From contig NZ_JBAOJI010000001.1 of the NCBI RefSeq assembly GCF_037080055.1, positions 558,001 to 622,000 of the forward strand: a stretch of 64,000 bases of DNA, read 5' to 3'. Numbering within the stretch: the first letter of the stretch is position 1; each line of letters starts with the position of its first letter. Below the pieces are notes generated by a model. That model was not told the origin of the DNA. It was given only the letters and a program-made list of their open reading frames with translations, and did no database searches. The translations under genes and the position numbers were made by a program. This DNA is from Halovenus sp037080055 (GTDB taxonomy: Archaea > Halobacteriota > Halobacteria > Halobacteriales > Haloarculaceae). Below are positions 16,101-24,441 of the stretch, piece after piece.

Positions 16101-17266
16101 TCGACGGCACTGATCTTCGCCACTCATTCGGCGACGTGTCGGTACTCGACGGCGTCGACATTACCGTCGAGCAAGGCGAATTCGTCGGCCTCGTCGGGCC
16201 AAACGGGGCAGGCAAGACGACGCTGTTGCGATTGTTAAACGGGCTACTCGAACCGGACAGCGGGACGGTGACACTCGACGGTACCGACATCTCGACGCTG
16301 TCTTCCAGGGAGGTGAGCCGCCAGGTGGCGACAGTTCCACAGGATAGTTCGATCGGCTTCTCGTTTACCGCCGAGCAGATCGTCGAGATGGGGCGGACGC
16401 CGCATCGCTCGCGACTGGACTGGAGCGATGAGACCGATCCCGTCGAAGAGGCCCTCGAACGGACGGAGATGCTCGACTTGCGGGAGCGAGCGGTCGACGA
16501 CCTCTCCGGCGGGGAGCGCCAGCGTGTCCTCCTCGCCCGCGCGCTCGCGCAGGAACCCGACGTGCTCGTGTTGGACGAACCGACGGCGAGCCTGGATATC
16601 AACCACCAGATCCAGGTGCTGGGTCTCGTCGAGCAACTGGTCGACGAGGGGCGGGCCGCCGTCGCCGCGATTCACGACCTCGATCTGGCCGCCCGCTTCT
16701 GTGACCGACTCGTCTTGCTCGCCGACGGCGCGGTACAGGCACAGGGCGCCCCCGAGCGAGTGCTGGCCGACGGGGCGCTCGAAACGGCCTTCGAGACCCG
16801 AACAGCGGTGACGGACGATCCCGTGACCGGCACACCAAGAGTGACCGCGGTGGACGAGGAGTCGGCAACTGGGCGGATACACGTCGCCGGGCACGGACCG
16901 TCTGCCCGCCGGGTGCTTCGACGCTGCTGGCTGGCCGGCTACGACGTGACGCTCGGGCCAGTCCCCGAGGGCGACGTGGCCGCGGAACTGGCCGACAATC
17001 TCGGCTGTCCGGCGATCACGGTGCCGCCGTTCAGCGAACCCGACGCCCGCGCACGAGCAGACGCAGAGGAGTGCTGGCGCAATGCGGATGTCGTCGTCCA
17101 GACGGGCGAGAACGCTGGCGCGACAGCGCTCGACGACTCGGTGCCGACCGTTCGGACCGGCTTCGACGAGGCCGAGCAGATCCGGGCCGTTAGCGACGGC
17201 GGAACGGCGACGCTGGTCACGACCGAGGAGGAACTGCTGGCGACGGTTCGGGAACTCGGCAAATAG
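16097..17266 (+). CDS. btuD: BtuD-like ABC ATPase with C-terminal extension
   Basis: The 389-aa protein starts at the ATG overlapping btuC. Residues 1-250 are a canonical ABC ATPase: Walker A GPNGAGKTTLLRL, Q-loop VPQDSS, signature LSGGERQRVLLARAL, Walker B VLVLDEPTAS and H-loop AAIHDLD. Residues about 255-389 are an extra domain with a Rossmann-like character (RIHVAGHGPSARRVLRRCWLAGYDVTLGPVPEGD...VVVQTGENAG), absent from bacterial BtuD. The transporter module btuF-btuC-btuD is complete. The extension may sense ligand or nucleotide, which is inference. Confidence 0.93.
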   Translation: MIDGTDLRHSFGDVSVLDGVDITVEQGEFVGLVGPNGAGKTTLLRLLNGLLEPDSGTVTLDGTDISTLSSREVSRQVATVPQDSSIGFSFTAEQIVEMGRTPHRSRLDWSDETDPVEEALERTEMLDLRERAVDDLSGGERQRVLLARALAQEPDVLVLDEPTASLDINHQIQVLGLVEQLVDEGRAAVAAIHDLDLAARFCDRLVLLADGAVQAQGAPERVLADGALETAFETRTAVTDDPVTGTPRVTAVDEESATGRIHVAGHGPSARRVLRRCWLAGYDVTLGPVPEGDVAAELADNLGCPAITVPPFSEPDARARADAEECWRNADVVVQTGENAGATALDDSVPTVRTGFDEAEQIRAVSDGGTATLVTTEEELLATVRELGK

Positions 17267-17366
17267 GGGGACGAGGACGCAGTCTCGGCCGGTCAGCCGT
17301 ATCGACGAATCCCATCAGCCCCGCGAAAAGCGGGGAAGATAAGTACACGTGGGCAAAGTAGCATGT

Positions 17367-18764
17367 ATGCGCTTTCGACGGCTCGTCGACGGCCCGTCAA
17401 CAGCCCTCGCATCTGCGACCATTCTTGTCTATCTGCTAGTTGTCGTGGGTGCGACCGCCTCGCTCGCGGACGCAGCGGCGAGCTGTTCAGGCTGGCCACT
17501 CTGTACAGGCTCACTGACTGATCCCGCAGTTGCAATCGCCGTTACGCATCACGTGCTCGCGGCTGTGACCGGCATCGTCCTCTTGACAGCTGTCGTCGTC
17601 ACGGCCCGCGCAGAGACGCCGCGACGGGTGACCGCGACTGCACTGCTCGCACTGCTAGTCTATCCGGCACAGATCGGATTCGGGGCACTGCTCGCGACGG
17701 GCGCTGGCTCGTCCGTCCCAGGGCTACATCTCGGCGTCGGGCTCGGGATCTTCGGCACGCTCGTACTCGCGCTGGCGTGGCAACTCGAACACGAGACCGG
17801 TGGCTCGGACGATCCAGTGTCGACCGAGGATGTCGACCCAATCGAGCAGGAAAAACCGTCCGAACCAGTGACACCGCTGGCCGAACAGCCGTTCGGTGCC
17901 CGGCTGAAAGCCCGAGTGAGTGCCTACTTCCGGCTGATGAAACCGCGACTGATGTGGCTGCTCTGTCTCGTCGCCGCCGCAGCGATGGCGCTGGCGGCCG
18001 GAACCAGCCTCGCGGTCGAAACCATCGTCTTCACGCTCGGCGGCGGCGTGCTCGCAATCGGTGCCAGCGGCACGTTCAATCACGTCCTCGAACGGGAGAA
18101 AGACAAGAAGATGTCCCGGACGAGCGACCGGCCGCTGGCGACCCACCAGATCCCGAAACGGAACGCAATCGCGTTCGGGCTGGGACTGGCCGTCCTGTCG
18201 GTGCTCGCGTTCCTGCAGTTGAACCCGCTCACTGCCGTCCTCGGGCTGACGGCAATTGTCTTCTACAGCGTCGTCTACACGCTCATCCTCAAGCCAAACA
18301 CCGTCCAGAACACTGTCATCGGCGGCGCTGCAGGGTCGCTGCCGGCGCTGATCGGCTGGGCGGCCGTCACCGGACGGATCGGAGTCGCCGGGGTGCTGCT
18401 GGCCGGTGTGATCTTCGTCTGGACGCCAGCACACTTCTACAACCTCGCGCTGGCGTACAAGGAGGATTACGCCCGCGGTGGCTTCCCGATGATGCCCGTC
18501 GTCCGCGGCGAGACGACCACCCGCAAACACATTCTGCTGTGGGTCGGGGTAACCCTCGCAACGACGACGCTTTTGATCTGGTTCAGCCAACTCGGCTGGC
18601 TGGCGTCCATTACGACCGTCGCCGTCGGAGCCGTGTTCATCTGGGCGACGATCCGGCTCCACCACGAACAGACCGAGCAGGCAGCATTCCGAGCGTTCCA
18701 CTCCTCGAACGCCTATCTCGGTCTGCTGTTGATCGCCATCGTTGTCGACACGCTGGCGGTCTGA
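17367..18764 (+). CDS. ctaB: Heme O synthase (protoheme IX farnesyltransferase) fused to an N-terminal CtaA-like membrane domain
   Basis: The 465-aa protein is two membrane modules. Residues 1-150 have four hydrophobic helices with CSGWPLCTG and paired His-bearing helices (VTHHVLAAVTG, PGLHLGVGLG), resembling half of heme A synthase (CtaA/COX15). From about residue 185 comes a UbiA-type prenyltransferase with NHVLEREKDKKMSRTSDRPL and the second Asp-rich region around YKEDYARGGFPMMP, the heme O synthase signature. ATG 17367 is preferred over the GTG 18 bp upstream. Haloarchaea are known to carry this fusion. It makes heme O for a terminal oxidase. A T-tract follows the stop. Confidence 0.92.
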   Translation: MRFRRLVDGPSTALASATILVYLLVVVGATASLADAAASCSGWPLCTGSLTDPAVAIAVTHHVLAAVTGIVLLTAVVVTARAETPRRVTATALLALLVYPAQIGFGALLATGAGSSVPGLHLGVGLGIFGTLVLALAWQLEHETGGSDDPVSTEDVDPIEQEKPSEPVTPLAEQPFGARLKARVSAYFRLMKPRLMWLLCLVAAAAMALAAGTSLAVETIVFTLGGGVLAIGASGTFNHVLEREKDKKMSRTSDRPLATHQIPKRNAIAFGLGLAVLSVLAFLQLNPLTAVLGLTAIVFYSVVYTLILKPNTVQNTVIGGAAGSLPALIGWAAVTGRIGVAGVLLAGVIFVWTPAHFYNLALAYKEDYARGGFPMMPVVRGETTTRKHILLWVGVTLATTTLLIWFSQLGWLASITTVAVGAVFIWATIRLHHEQTEQAAFRAFHSSNAYLGLLLIAIVVDTLAV

Positions 18765-18772
18765 GCCAACTG

Positions 18773-18778
18773 TTTTTT
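18773..18778 (+). terminator. T-tract terminator after ctaB
   Basis: Six consecutive T residues lie 8 bp after the ctaB stop codon. Archaeal RNA polymerase terminates at such T-runs without a hairpin. It separates ctaB from the Rdx gene starting at 18801. Confidence 0.5.
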
Positions 18779-18800
18779 CCCGGGGGCCTGAAGAACAGGT

Positions 18801-19034
18801 ATGACGACAGTCGAAATCGAATACTGCGTGCCGTGTGGATTTCGCGAGCGTGCGCTGGACGTACAGCGAGCGATTCTGACTGGCCTCGAAACCGAACTCG
18901 ACGAACTGTCGCTCGTGATGGGCGGTCACGGAATCTTTCAGGTCCGGGCCGACGGTGACGTGATCTACGACAAAAGCGAGGACGATTTGGACGTGGACGG
19001 AATCGTCCGGGAAATCCGCGAGCGGACGCGGTAG
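18801..19034 (+). CDS. Rdx (SelT/SelW/SelH-like) family protein
   Basis: The 77-aa protein matches the Rdx fold: EIEYCVPCGFRERALDVQRAIL with a CxxC redox motif (C9/C12) after the first strand, and the C-terminal segment FQVRADGDVIYDKSED. Animal SelW/SelT proteins have Sec at the second position; here both are Cys. It is a predicted small cytoplasmic thiol-redox protein whose partner is unknown. Confidence 0.88.
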   Translation: MTTVEIEYCVPCGFRERALDVQRAILTGLETELDELSLVMGGHGIFQVRADGDVIYDKSEDDLDVDGIVREIRERTR

Positions 19035-19074
19035 GACATCGAACCGCCTTTTACTGGTCACGCAAAGCTGAGGT

Positions 19075-19989
19075 ATGGACGTGGTCGCAGCCGACGGATT
19101 GACCCGAGAGTACGGCGAGACCGTCGCACTGGATGGAGTCTCGCTGTCGGTCTCGAAAGGCGAGGTGTTCGGACTCGTCGGCCCGAACGGCGCGGGGAAG
19201 ACGACACTCGTTCGGGCACTAACTGGGACGACCGATGCCGAGGGCACCGTCGAGTTGTTCGGGGCCGATCCGCGCAACGTCGAGAAAGAGCGGATCGGAT
19301 TGCTACCCCAGGAGTTCGACCCGCCGGATCGGCTCACCGCCCGTGAACTGATTACCTACTACCGCGGGCTGTACGACGACGGACGCGAAGTCGAGGAGCT
19401 ACTGGCGGATGTCGGGATGACCGACAGCGCCGAGACCTACTACGAGAATCTCTCTGGCGGGCAGAAACGACGGACCTGTGTAGCGGCGACGCTGGTCAAC
19501 GACCCCGAACTGCTGATCCTCGACGAGCCGACGACGGGGATCGATCCGGCCGGCCGTCGCCAGCTCTGGCGGCTGCTGACCGACCTCGCCGAGGCGGGCA
19601 CGACGATTTTCATCACGACTCACTACATGGAGGAAGCCCAGCAACTCGCCGACCGGGTCGGACTGCTCGCCGGCGGCGAACTCGTCGCGCTGGACACGCC
19701 GAGCGAACTGATCGCCGAATACGGCGGCGACAGTCTCCTCTATATCGACGGAGAGTTCGAGGAGTCGGTTCAGTCGCTGCTCGACTACGAGACGAGTCTC
19801 GACGACGACCGCCTCACCGTTCGCAACGTCCGGCCGGAAGCGATCGGTTCGATCACCGCGACCCTCGACGAGGCGGGCGTCGAATACGAGTCGTTGACGT
19901 GGACCGAGCCTGACCTCGAAGACGTGTACCTCAAACTGACCGGGCAGACAGTCACGGCCAGTGGACAGATTCTGGAGGACAGAATATGA
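19075..19989 (+). CDS. ABC-2 type exporter ATPase
   Basis: The 304-aa ATPase has Walker A GPNGAGKTTLVRAL, Q-loop LLPQEFD, signature LSGGQKRRTCVAATL and Walker B LLILDEPTTGIDPAGR, followed by the THYMEEAQQLADRVGLLAGG region typical of drug/antibiotic (DrrA/CcmA-like) exporters. A C-terminal segment of about 85 residues follows, as in that group. The permease start overlaps its stop by 4 bp, so the two form one exporter. The substrate is unknown. Confidence 0.93.
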   Translation: MDVVAADGLTREYGETVALDGVSLSVSKGEVFGLVGPNGAGKTTLVRALTGTTDAEGTVELFGADPRNVEKERIGLLPQEFDPPDRLTARELITYYRGLYDDGREVEELLADVGMTDSAETYYENLSGGQKRRTCVAATLVNDPELLILDEPTTGIDPAGRRQLWRLLTDLAEAGTTIFITTHYMEEAQQLADRVGLLAGGELVALDTPSELIAEYGGDSLLYIDGEFEESVQSLLDYETSLDDDRLTVRNVRPEAIGSITATLDEAGVEYESLTWTEPDLEDVYLKLTGQTVTASGQILEDRI

Positions 19990-20768
19990 GCCGGGCAGGA
20001 CGACTCCTCGCGACGACGCGAGCCGGCTGGCACAGCTTTCTCCGCCGCCGAACAGCCGTCTTCTTCACGTTCTTTTTCCCGGCGATCATCGTCTTGATCT
20101 TCGGGGTATTGGTCCAGACACAGCCGGCCAGCGGCGGACTGTTCACCGAACCCGCCGGCTGGTACATCGCTGGCTATCTCGCGGTCGTCGTGCTCTTTAC
20201 GCCGCTGTCCCGGGTCGGCAGCGAGGTGGCGCGACACCGCTCGGGCAGCCAGTTCGAGAAGCTTGCGACGACGCCGCTCCGTCGGTGGGAGTGGCTACTC
20301 GCCCAGACCATCGTCAACACCATCGTGATCGGGATTGCCGCAATCTTGCTGCTCGGCTTGCTCTTTACCGCGACCGACGCTTCGGTGAAGGGATCAGCCG
20401 ACGTGGTGCTGGTCGTGCCCTTCGTGGGAGTCGGCGTCGGGCTGTTCTGTGCAATCGGCGCGCTGCTCGGCAGTCTCGTCGACTCACAGGACGGCGTAAT
20501 CGCCGCGAGCAACGGGATCGCGATTCCGCTGGTCTTTCTCTCGGAGGCCTTCGTCCCCAGAGAACTACTGCCCGCGTGGCTCCCGCTCGAACTCTCGCCA
20601 CTGACCTACTTCACCCGCGGCGTCCGGGCGGTCACCTACCCCGAACCGGCCGACAGCGCCATCACGGCGGCCCCGGTCGGAACGCCGCTGCTCGACCTGC
20701 TCGTGTTGACTGGGTTCGCCGTCGTCGCCTTCGTCCTCGCGGCCTACCTGCTCCCGCGGACGGACTAG
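19986..20768 (+). CDS. ABC-2 type exporter permease
   Basis: The 260-aa protein has six predicted membrane helices and the ABC-2 signature region KLATTPLRRWEWLLAQTIVNTIVIG followed by VFLSEAFVPRELLPAWLPLELSPLTYFTRGVRAV. It starts inside the ATPase stop codon (ATGA at 19986). It probably dimerises to export a lipid or drug-like molecule. The gene ends by overlapping the 3' end of the convergent cupin gene by 4 bp. Confidence 0.92.
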   Translation: MSRAGRLLATTRAGWHSFLRRRTAVFFTFFFPAIIVLIFGVLVQTQPASGGLFTEPAGWYIAGYLAVVVLFTPLSRVGSEVARHRSGSQFEKLATTPLRRWEWLLAQTIVNTIVIGIAAILLLGLLFTATDASVKGSADVVLVVPFVGVGVGLFCAIGALLGSLVDSQDGVIAASNGIAIPLVFLSEAFVPRELLPAWLPLELSPLTYFTRGVRAVTYPEPADSAITAAPVGTPLLDLLVLTGFAVVAFVLAAYLLPRTD

Positions 20769-21109
20769 CGGTCGAGCGGTGCGCCCGCGAGGACGAGCGT
20801 CGCGCGCTCCTCGCCGTTGTTTTCGATCTGACGCTGCTGGTCAGAGTCGAGTCTGATCGCCTCCTCGGCTCCGACGGTGACGGTCTCTTCGCCGAGGTGT
20901 ACGTCAACGGCCCCGGAGACCACGTAGTAGACCTCCTCCTGTCCGCCCTCGCCGTGGTCGTGTGCTTTCCCCTTGCCGCCGGGTTCGAGTTCGAGCACCG
21001 TGACGCCGAGTTCACTCGTCCCGAGTTCGTCTTTGAGAAACCACATTCCGCCGAATTCCTCTGGAACGACGGATTCTACGTCGGTTTTGTGGGCTGTATC
21101 GTATCCCAT
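20765..21109 (-). CDS. Single-domain cupin protein
   Basis: From ATG 21109 the 114-aa protein carries cupin motif 1, where HDHGEGGQEEVYYVVSG fits the GX5HXHX3,4E pattern, and a weaker motif 2 (IRLDSDQQRQIENNGEERATLVL) in which the usual Pro/His are replaced by Asp and Gln. A metal could still be held by the two His and Glu of motif 1. Family members include mannose-6-phosphate isomerase-like and dioxygenase-like proteins, so the reaction cannot be predicted. The longer upstream frame has poor composition and was excluded. Confidence 0.82.
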   Translation of the reverse strand: MGYDTAHKTDVESVVPEEFGGMWFLKDELGTSELGVTVLELEPGGKGKAHDHGEGGQEEVYYVVSGAVDVHLGEETVTVGAEEAIRLDSDQQRQIENNGEERATLVLAGAPLDR

Positions 21110-21250
21110 GCGAGATGCTTCGAGCGCAACCGAAATCAATCCCCGCGGTCGGCCCAGATCGTAGCATAATTTCCCTCGAGGGACATGATACTCAGGAAGG
21201 AATTTTAGATGAGAAGTATTAATATGATGCAGCAATCGTTATGCAATAGC

Positions 21251-21367
21251 ATGACAGAGACCCGCGAACGGTTACAGGAGTGCCCGGACTGTAGCCGTCT
21301 GTTCAACACGCAGGTCAACCACGGGAAGTGTCCCGAATGTGGGGCGGAACTCACGCAGACACTGTAG
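21251..21367 (+). CDS. Small two-CxxC zinc-ribbon protein (38 aa)
   Basis: ATG 21251 opens a 38-aa frame with CPDC and CPEC pairs (C11/C14, C27/C30) separated by 12 residues, a minimal zinc ribbon. Two in-frame ATGs lie further upstream at 21224 and 21227 and would add nine or eight residues. I prefer 21251 because the extra residues are not ribbon-like. A six-T tract directly after the stop supports an independent transcription unit. It belongs to the large class of haloarchaeal micro zinc proteins with unknown partners. Confidence 0.7.
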   Translation: MTETRERLQECPDCSRLFNTQVNHGKCPECGAELTQTL

Positions 21368-21378
21368 GAGTCGAGGTG

Positions 21379-21384
21379 TTTTTT
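21379..21384 (+). terminator. T-tract terminator after the 38-aa zinc-ribbon gene
   Basis: A run of six T residues begins 12 bp past the stop codon of the small gene and precedes the next start at 21409. This fits an archaeal T-run terminator. Confidence 0.45.
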
Positions 21385-21408
21385 GCGCCCGGACCGTACG
21401 GACAGTCG

Positions 21409-21684
21409 ATGGAGAGACGCGGCGGAGTGGACTACGGACTCGCCTTGTACGTAGTTGGAGTCTTCGGACTCTCGGGACTCGCAATCGGGTTGCTCGGGGG
21501 GTTGTACGTATCCCGCGTCCCGGAGTTCACCGACGCTGTCGTCGAGAATCCGCTGCTGGCAAGTCGGGAGGATCCAGTCGCAGTAGCGCTCATTCTGGGG
21601 ACGCTGCTGGCAACGGTGCTGCTCGTGGGGCTGATCGTCGGCTTCGGCGCGCGGTACGGCCCCGACCCCGAGAACCGGGAGTGA
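21409..21684 (+). CDS. Small membrane protein with two helices
   Basis: From ATG 21409 the 91-aa protein has two hydrophobic helices (LYVVGVFGLSGLAIGLLGGLYV and VALILGTLLATVLLVGLIVGF) joined by a short acidic loop, with an acidic C-terminal tail. It has no recognisable catalytic motif. The upstream in-frame extension overlaps the zinc-ribbon gene in another frame and was not used. Confidence 0.75.
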   Translation: MERRGGVDYGLALYVVGVFGLSGLAIGLLGGLYVSRVPEFTDAVVENPLLASREDPVAVALILGTLLATVLLVGLIVGFGARYGPDPENRE

Positions 21685-21723
21685 ACAGTCAGATCTTTGC
21701 GCCGTCTCGCCGTATCTTCTTCT

Positions 21724-22491
21724 GTGCAGATCGTCGGCTACGAGACGGCGGCAGTCAGCGACGACGAGGGAGCACTGCTCATCGCCGAAGACGGTGACAT
21801 ACGCCCCGAATCGCTCGCTCCGGGGACCGAACTCTCCTACCGTCTCGGTCGGCGTCACTGCGCCGGGACAATCGATTACGAGACGAACAGTCACACCGCC
21901 TGCGACCGCGAGCAGGCCCCGTACTGCGACCGACACACGACGCGGTGGGCGTGTGCCCGCTGTACCGGCGACTGTGACCTGCCGCTGGAAAGCTGTCGGG
22001 AGGAACATGCCATCTATCTCGCTGCCTTCGCGCCCGCGACGTTCAAAGTAGGTGTCACGCGGTCGTGGAGACTCGAAACCCGACTTCGGGAGCAGGGTGC
22101 AGACCGGGCCGCACACATCCGCACGGTCGGGAACGGCCGGATCGCCCGCCAGACCGAAGCCGAGATTGCGACCGAAATCGGCGACCGAGTTCGGGTCCCC
22201 ACGAAGCGACGCGGCCTCCACAGAACGGTCGATACCGACCAGTGGGAGGCGTTGCTCGCGGAGTACGAGCCACTTGCGACGTACGACTTCGAGTACGGGC
22301 TTGCTCTCTCAGAACAGCCGATGGGCGAGACCATCGCGTCGGGGACCGTCAGAGGAACTCAGGGACGCGTGCTCGTCCTCGACTGCGACGGATCGACCTA
22401 CGCCGTCGACCTGCGTGATCTCGTCGGCTACGAACTCACGACTGGCGAGACTGATCGCGCCCTGCAATCGAGTTTTTCTGCCTTCGAGTGA
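21724..22491 (+). CDS. DUF2797 family protein
   Basis: The protein (255 aa from a GTG at 21724) begins VQIVGYE and contains cysteine/histidine clusters (HTACDREQAPYCDRH, CARCTGDCDLP...SC) that probably bind zinc. The signature YLAAFAPATFKVGVTRSWRLETRLREQGADRA has GIY-YIG-like spacing and is typical of DUF2797. A TTG 27 bp upstream is an alternative start. DUF2797 proteins have no proven function. The resemblance of the core to GIY-YIG nucleases is noted as inference. Confidence 0.83.
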   Translation: MQIVGYETAAVSDDEGALLIAEDGDIRPESLAPGTELSYRLGRRHCAGTIDYETNSHTACDREQAPYCDRHTTRWACARCTGDCDLPLESCREEHAIYLAAFAPATFKVGVTRSWRLETRLREQGADRAAHIRTVGNGRIARQTEAEIATEIGDRVRVPTKRRGLHRTVDTDQWEALLAEYEPLATYDFEYGLALSEQPMGETIASGTVRGTQGRVLVLDCDGSTYAVDLRDLVGYELTTGETDRALQSSFSAFE

Positions 22492-22492
22492 A

Positions 22493-23158
22493 TTACCAGA
22501 ACTTGACGCCGAGGTCGTGCATCTCCTCGTTGTTCGCTGCGAGGTTGATGAGCAGCGGCGTCAGTGATTCGACTTCCGAGGCGTTGGCGAGCGGCCCGGC
22601 GTCGAGTGCGCGCAGCGTCTCCAGTTCGGCGGTCAGGTCGACGACGGTGGATTTCGCGTCGTCATCGTCGCCGATGACCGGAACGTCCCAGTTCAGTTCG
22701 GCGTCGAGGTCGGCGAGTTTCGCCGCCGCGAGGTTGTGAAAGGCACCGACGACCGGAACATGATCCGGCGCGGCCTGTGCCGCCAGTGCGGTGACGCTGC
22801 CGACACCCGGCGGATTGTAGTGGAGTCCGTCCTCGTCGCGTTGCATCCCGACGGCGGGCGAGACGAGAACCGAGTCGTCGAGTTCGTCGCTGACTGCTTC
22901 GATCGTATCCGACAGATAGTACGCGGGGACAGCGGCGATAACGATACCCGCCCCGGCGGCGGCCTCGGGATTCTCGTGGCCGGTGACGGTGGCGTCGGCA
23001 CCGCGCTCGTCGAGTTCCTCGCGGTACTCCGCGGCAGCGGATTCGGCCTTTTCGGCCTTTCGCGAGCCGATCCGTACCTCGTGGTCGGTATCGCGTGCGA
23101 TCCGCAGTGCAAGTCCTTCGCCGATGTCGCCAGTTCCGCCCAAGAGTGCGATCTGCAT
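22493..23158 (-). CDS. npdG: F420-dependent NADP reductase
   Basis: The 221-aa protein begins MQIALLGGTGDIGEGLALR, the dinucleotide-binding motif of Fno/NpdG, followed by GSRKAEKAES, in which Ser/Arg contact the NADP phosphate. The middle has VVIAAVPAYYLSDT-type and SPAVGMQ motifs and the C terminus GVKFW. It transfers hydride between reduced F420 and NADP. F420 use is widespread in haloarchaea. The start at 23158 leaves a complete domain; the frame further upstream antisense to the MBF1 gene is a shadow. Confidence 0.93.
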   Translation of the reverse strand: MQIALLGGTGDIGEGLALRIARDTDHEVRIGSRKAEKAESAAAEYREELDERGADATVTGHENPEAAAGAGIVIAAVPAYYLSDTIEAVSDELDDSVLVSPAVGMQRDEDGLHYNPPGVGSVTALAAQAAPDHVPVVGAFHNLAAAKLADLDAELNWDVPVIGDDDDAKSTVVDLTAELETLRALDAGPLANASEVESLTPLLINLAANNEEMHDLGVKFW

Positions 23159-23242
23159 ACTCGTAGGTTGGCCGAATGGCGAATAAGCGTTGTGCGTTCG
23201 GGTGGCGTGCGTTTTATGCGGAGGGGTGGCCAAAGGACGGAT

Positions 23243-23794
23243 ATGGTCCAGTGTGAGATGTGCGGGACGGAGACGGCGAATCCAAACCGCGTCAAAATCG
23301 AAGGTGCAGAGCTCGACGTCTGTGACGAGTGCACCGATTTCGGGACGGAGATCGATACCGGCTCCTCGTCGAGTTCCTCGACGAAATACTCGACCGACAG
23401 TTCCTCCGATTCGAGTTCGTCGACAGGAGCGGGCGCCACCAATACTGGCGCGTCGACGACGAGTAGTTCCTCCGGCGGCGGCGGCCGCCAACAGGACATG
23501 TTCGACGACATCGAGGAACTCGCCCAGGATTACGACGACAAGATCAGGCAGGCCCGCGAGAGCGCCGGCATGAGTCAGGAAGACCTCGCGAAAGATCTCA
23601 ACGAGAAAGCGAGTCTCATCCGCAAACTCGAACAGGGCGAGATGCTGCCGACCGACGAGACCCAGGAGAAACTCGAACGGACGCTCGGGCTCGATCTCAC
23701 CGCCGGCGGCAGCACGGACGACGCCGACTGGGAGAGCGATTCCTCGACAGGCGAGTACACGCTGGGCGACGTTGTCGAACGAAAAGACTCCTAA
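23243..23794 (+). CDS. mbf1: Multiprotein bridging factor 1 (MBF1) homologue
   Basis: The 183-aa protein has an N-terminal zinc ribbon (CEMCGTE...CDECTDFG), then a linker of about 50 residues made almost only of Ser, Thr and Gly. A cro/C1-type helix-turn-helix (IRQARESAGMSQEDLAKDLNEKASLIRKLEQGEMLPTDETQEKLERTLGLDL) and an acidic tail follow. In eukaryotes MBF1 bridges TBP and activators; in archaea it associates with ribosomes or transcription. The Ser/Gly linker is longer than I would expect for the family. Confidence 0.93.
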   Translation: MVQCEMCGTETANPNRVKIEGAELDVCDECTDFGTEIDTGSSSSSSTKYSTDSSSDSSSSTGAGATNTGASTTSSSSGGGGRQQDMFDDIEELAQDYDDKIRQARESAGMSQEDLAKDLNEKASLIRKLEQGEMLPTDETQEKLERTLGLDLTAGGSTDDADWESDSSTGEYTLGDVVERKDS

Positions 23795-23801
23795 ACGCGT
23801 C

Positions 23802-24377
23802 TCAGGCGGTATCGGGATCTTCGACATCCAGTTCCGCGGCGAGGCTATCCAGTTCAGATTCCAGCGCAGAGATTTCTGACTGCAACTGCTCGAACTCGTC
23901 GCTTTCGGACAGTTCCGCCCGCGTCTTCTCAACTTGCAAGACGTTTCGCTTGAGCTTTTTCGAGGTGAGATCCTGCATCCGCTCGTTGTACTCCTCGAGT
24001 TTCAGCAGTCGGTCGACTGTTCCGCGCAGTTCCGCCCGCGTGACTGGTTTGACGACGTAATCGTCGATCCGCAGATCGATGATATCGAAATCCGGATTGA
24101 CAGCCGTGACCATCGCCACCCGACAGTCCAGTTTCTGCTCTTCGATGGCTGCGAGCACCTCGGTGCCGGAGACGACCGGCATCCGACGGTCGAGCAGGAT
24201 TACGTCGTACTCCTCGGACAGCGCGTCAAGCGCCTCTTCGCCGCCGTAGGCAATCGACGTGTCGTACTCCGGGAGATACTCGGCGTACATATCGGCGAGG
24301 TCGGTCTCGTCTTCGACGATCAGCACCCGGATCTGTTCGCTGTCCTGCACATCGTGGTCAGATGTCTCCTGGGTCAC
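23802..24377 (-). CDS. Response regulator with HalX domain
   Basis: The 191-aa protein has a receiver domain (VLIVEDETDLADMY; phospho-acceptor Asp in DVILLDRRMPVVSG; conserved Lys in DDYVVKPV) followed by a HalX domain of about 70 residues, ending in a coiled coil. HalX is a haloarchaeal output domain of unknown mechanism. No histidine kinase is adjacent, so it is an orphan here. A paralogue lies at 55671-56240. The gene is convergent with mbf1, 7 bp apart. Confidence 0.93.
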   Translation of the reverse strand: MTQETSDHDVQDSEQIRVLIVEDETDLADMYAEYLPEYDTSIAYGGEEALDALSEEYDVILLDRRMPVVSGTEVLAAIEEQKLDCRVAMVTAVNPDFDIIDLRIDDYVVKPVTRAELRGTVDRLLKLEEYNERMQDLTSKKLKRNVLQVEKTRAELSESDEFEQLQSEISALESELDSLAAELDVEDPDTA

Positions 24378-24441
24378 AGCTCTCGTCTACCAGACGGTTG
24401 TGTACGATCCCATATAATACCCCTGAGAGTTCCCGCGGTGG

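Noticed and set aside
17724..19337. 537-codon antisense frame across ctaB and its neighbours
   Set aside because: It spans three real plus-strand genes with strong motifs, and its own composition is typical of a GC-rich shadow.
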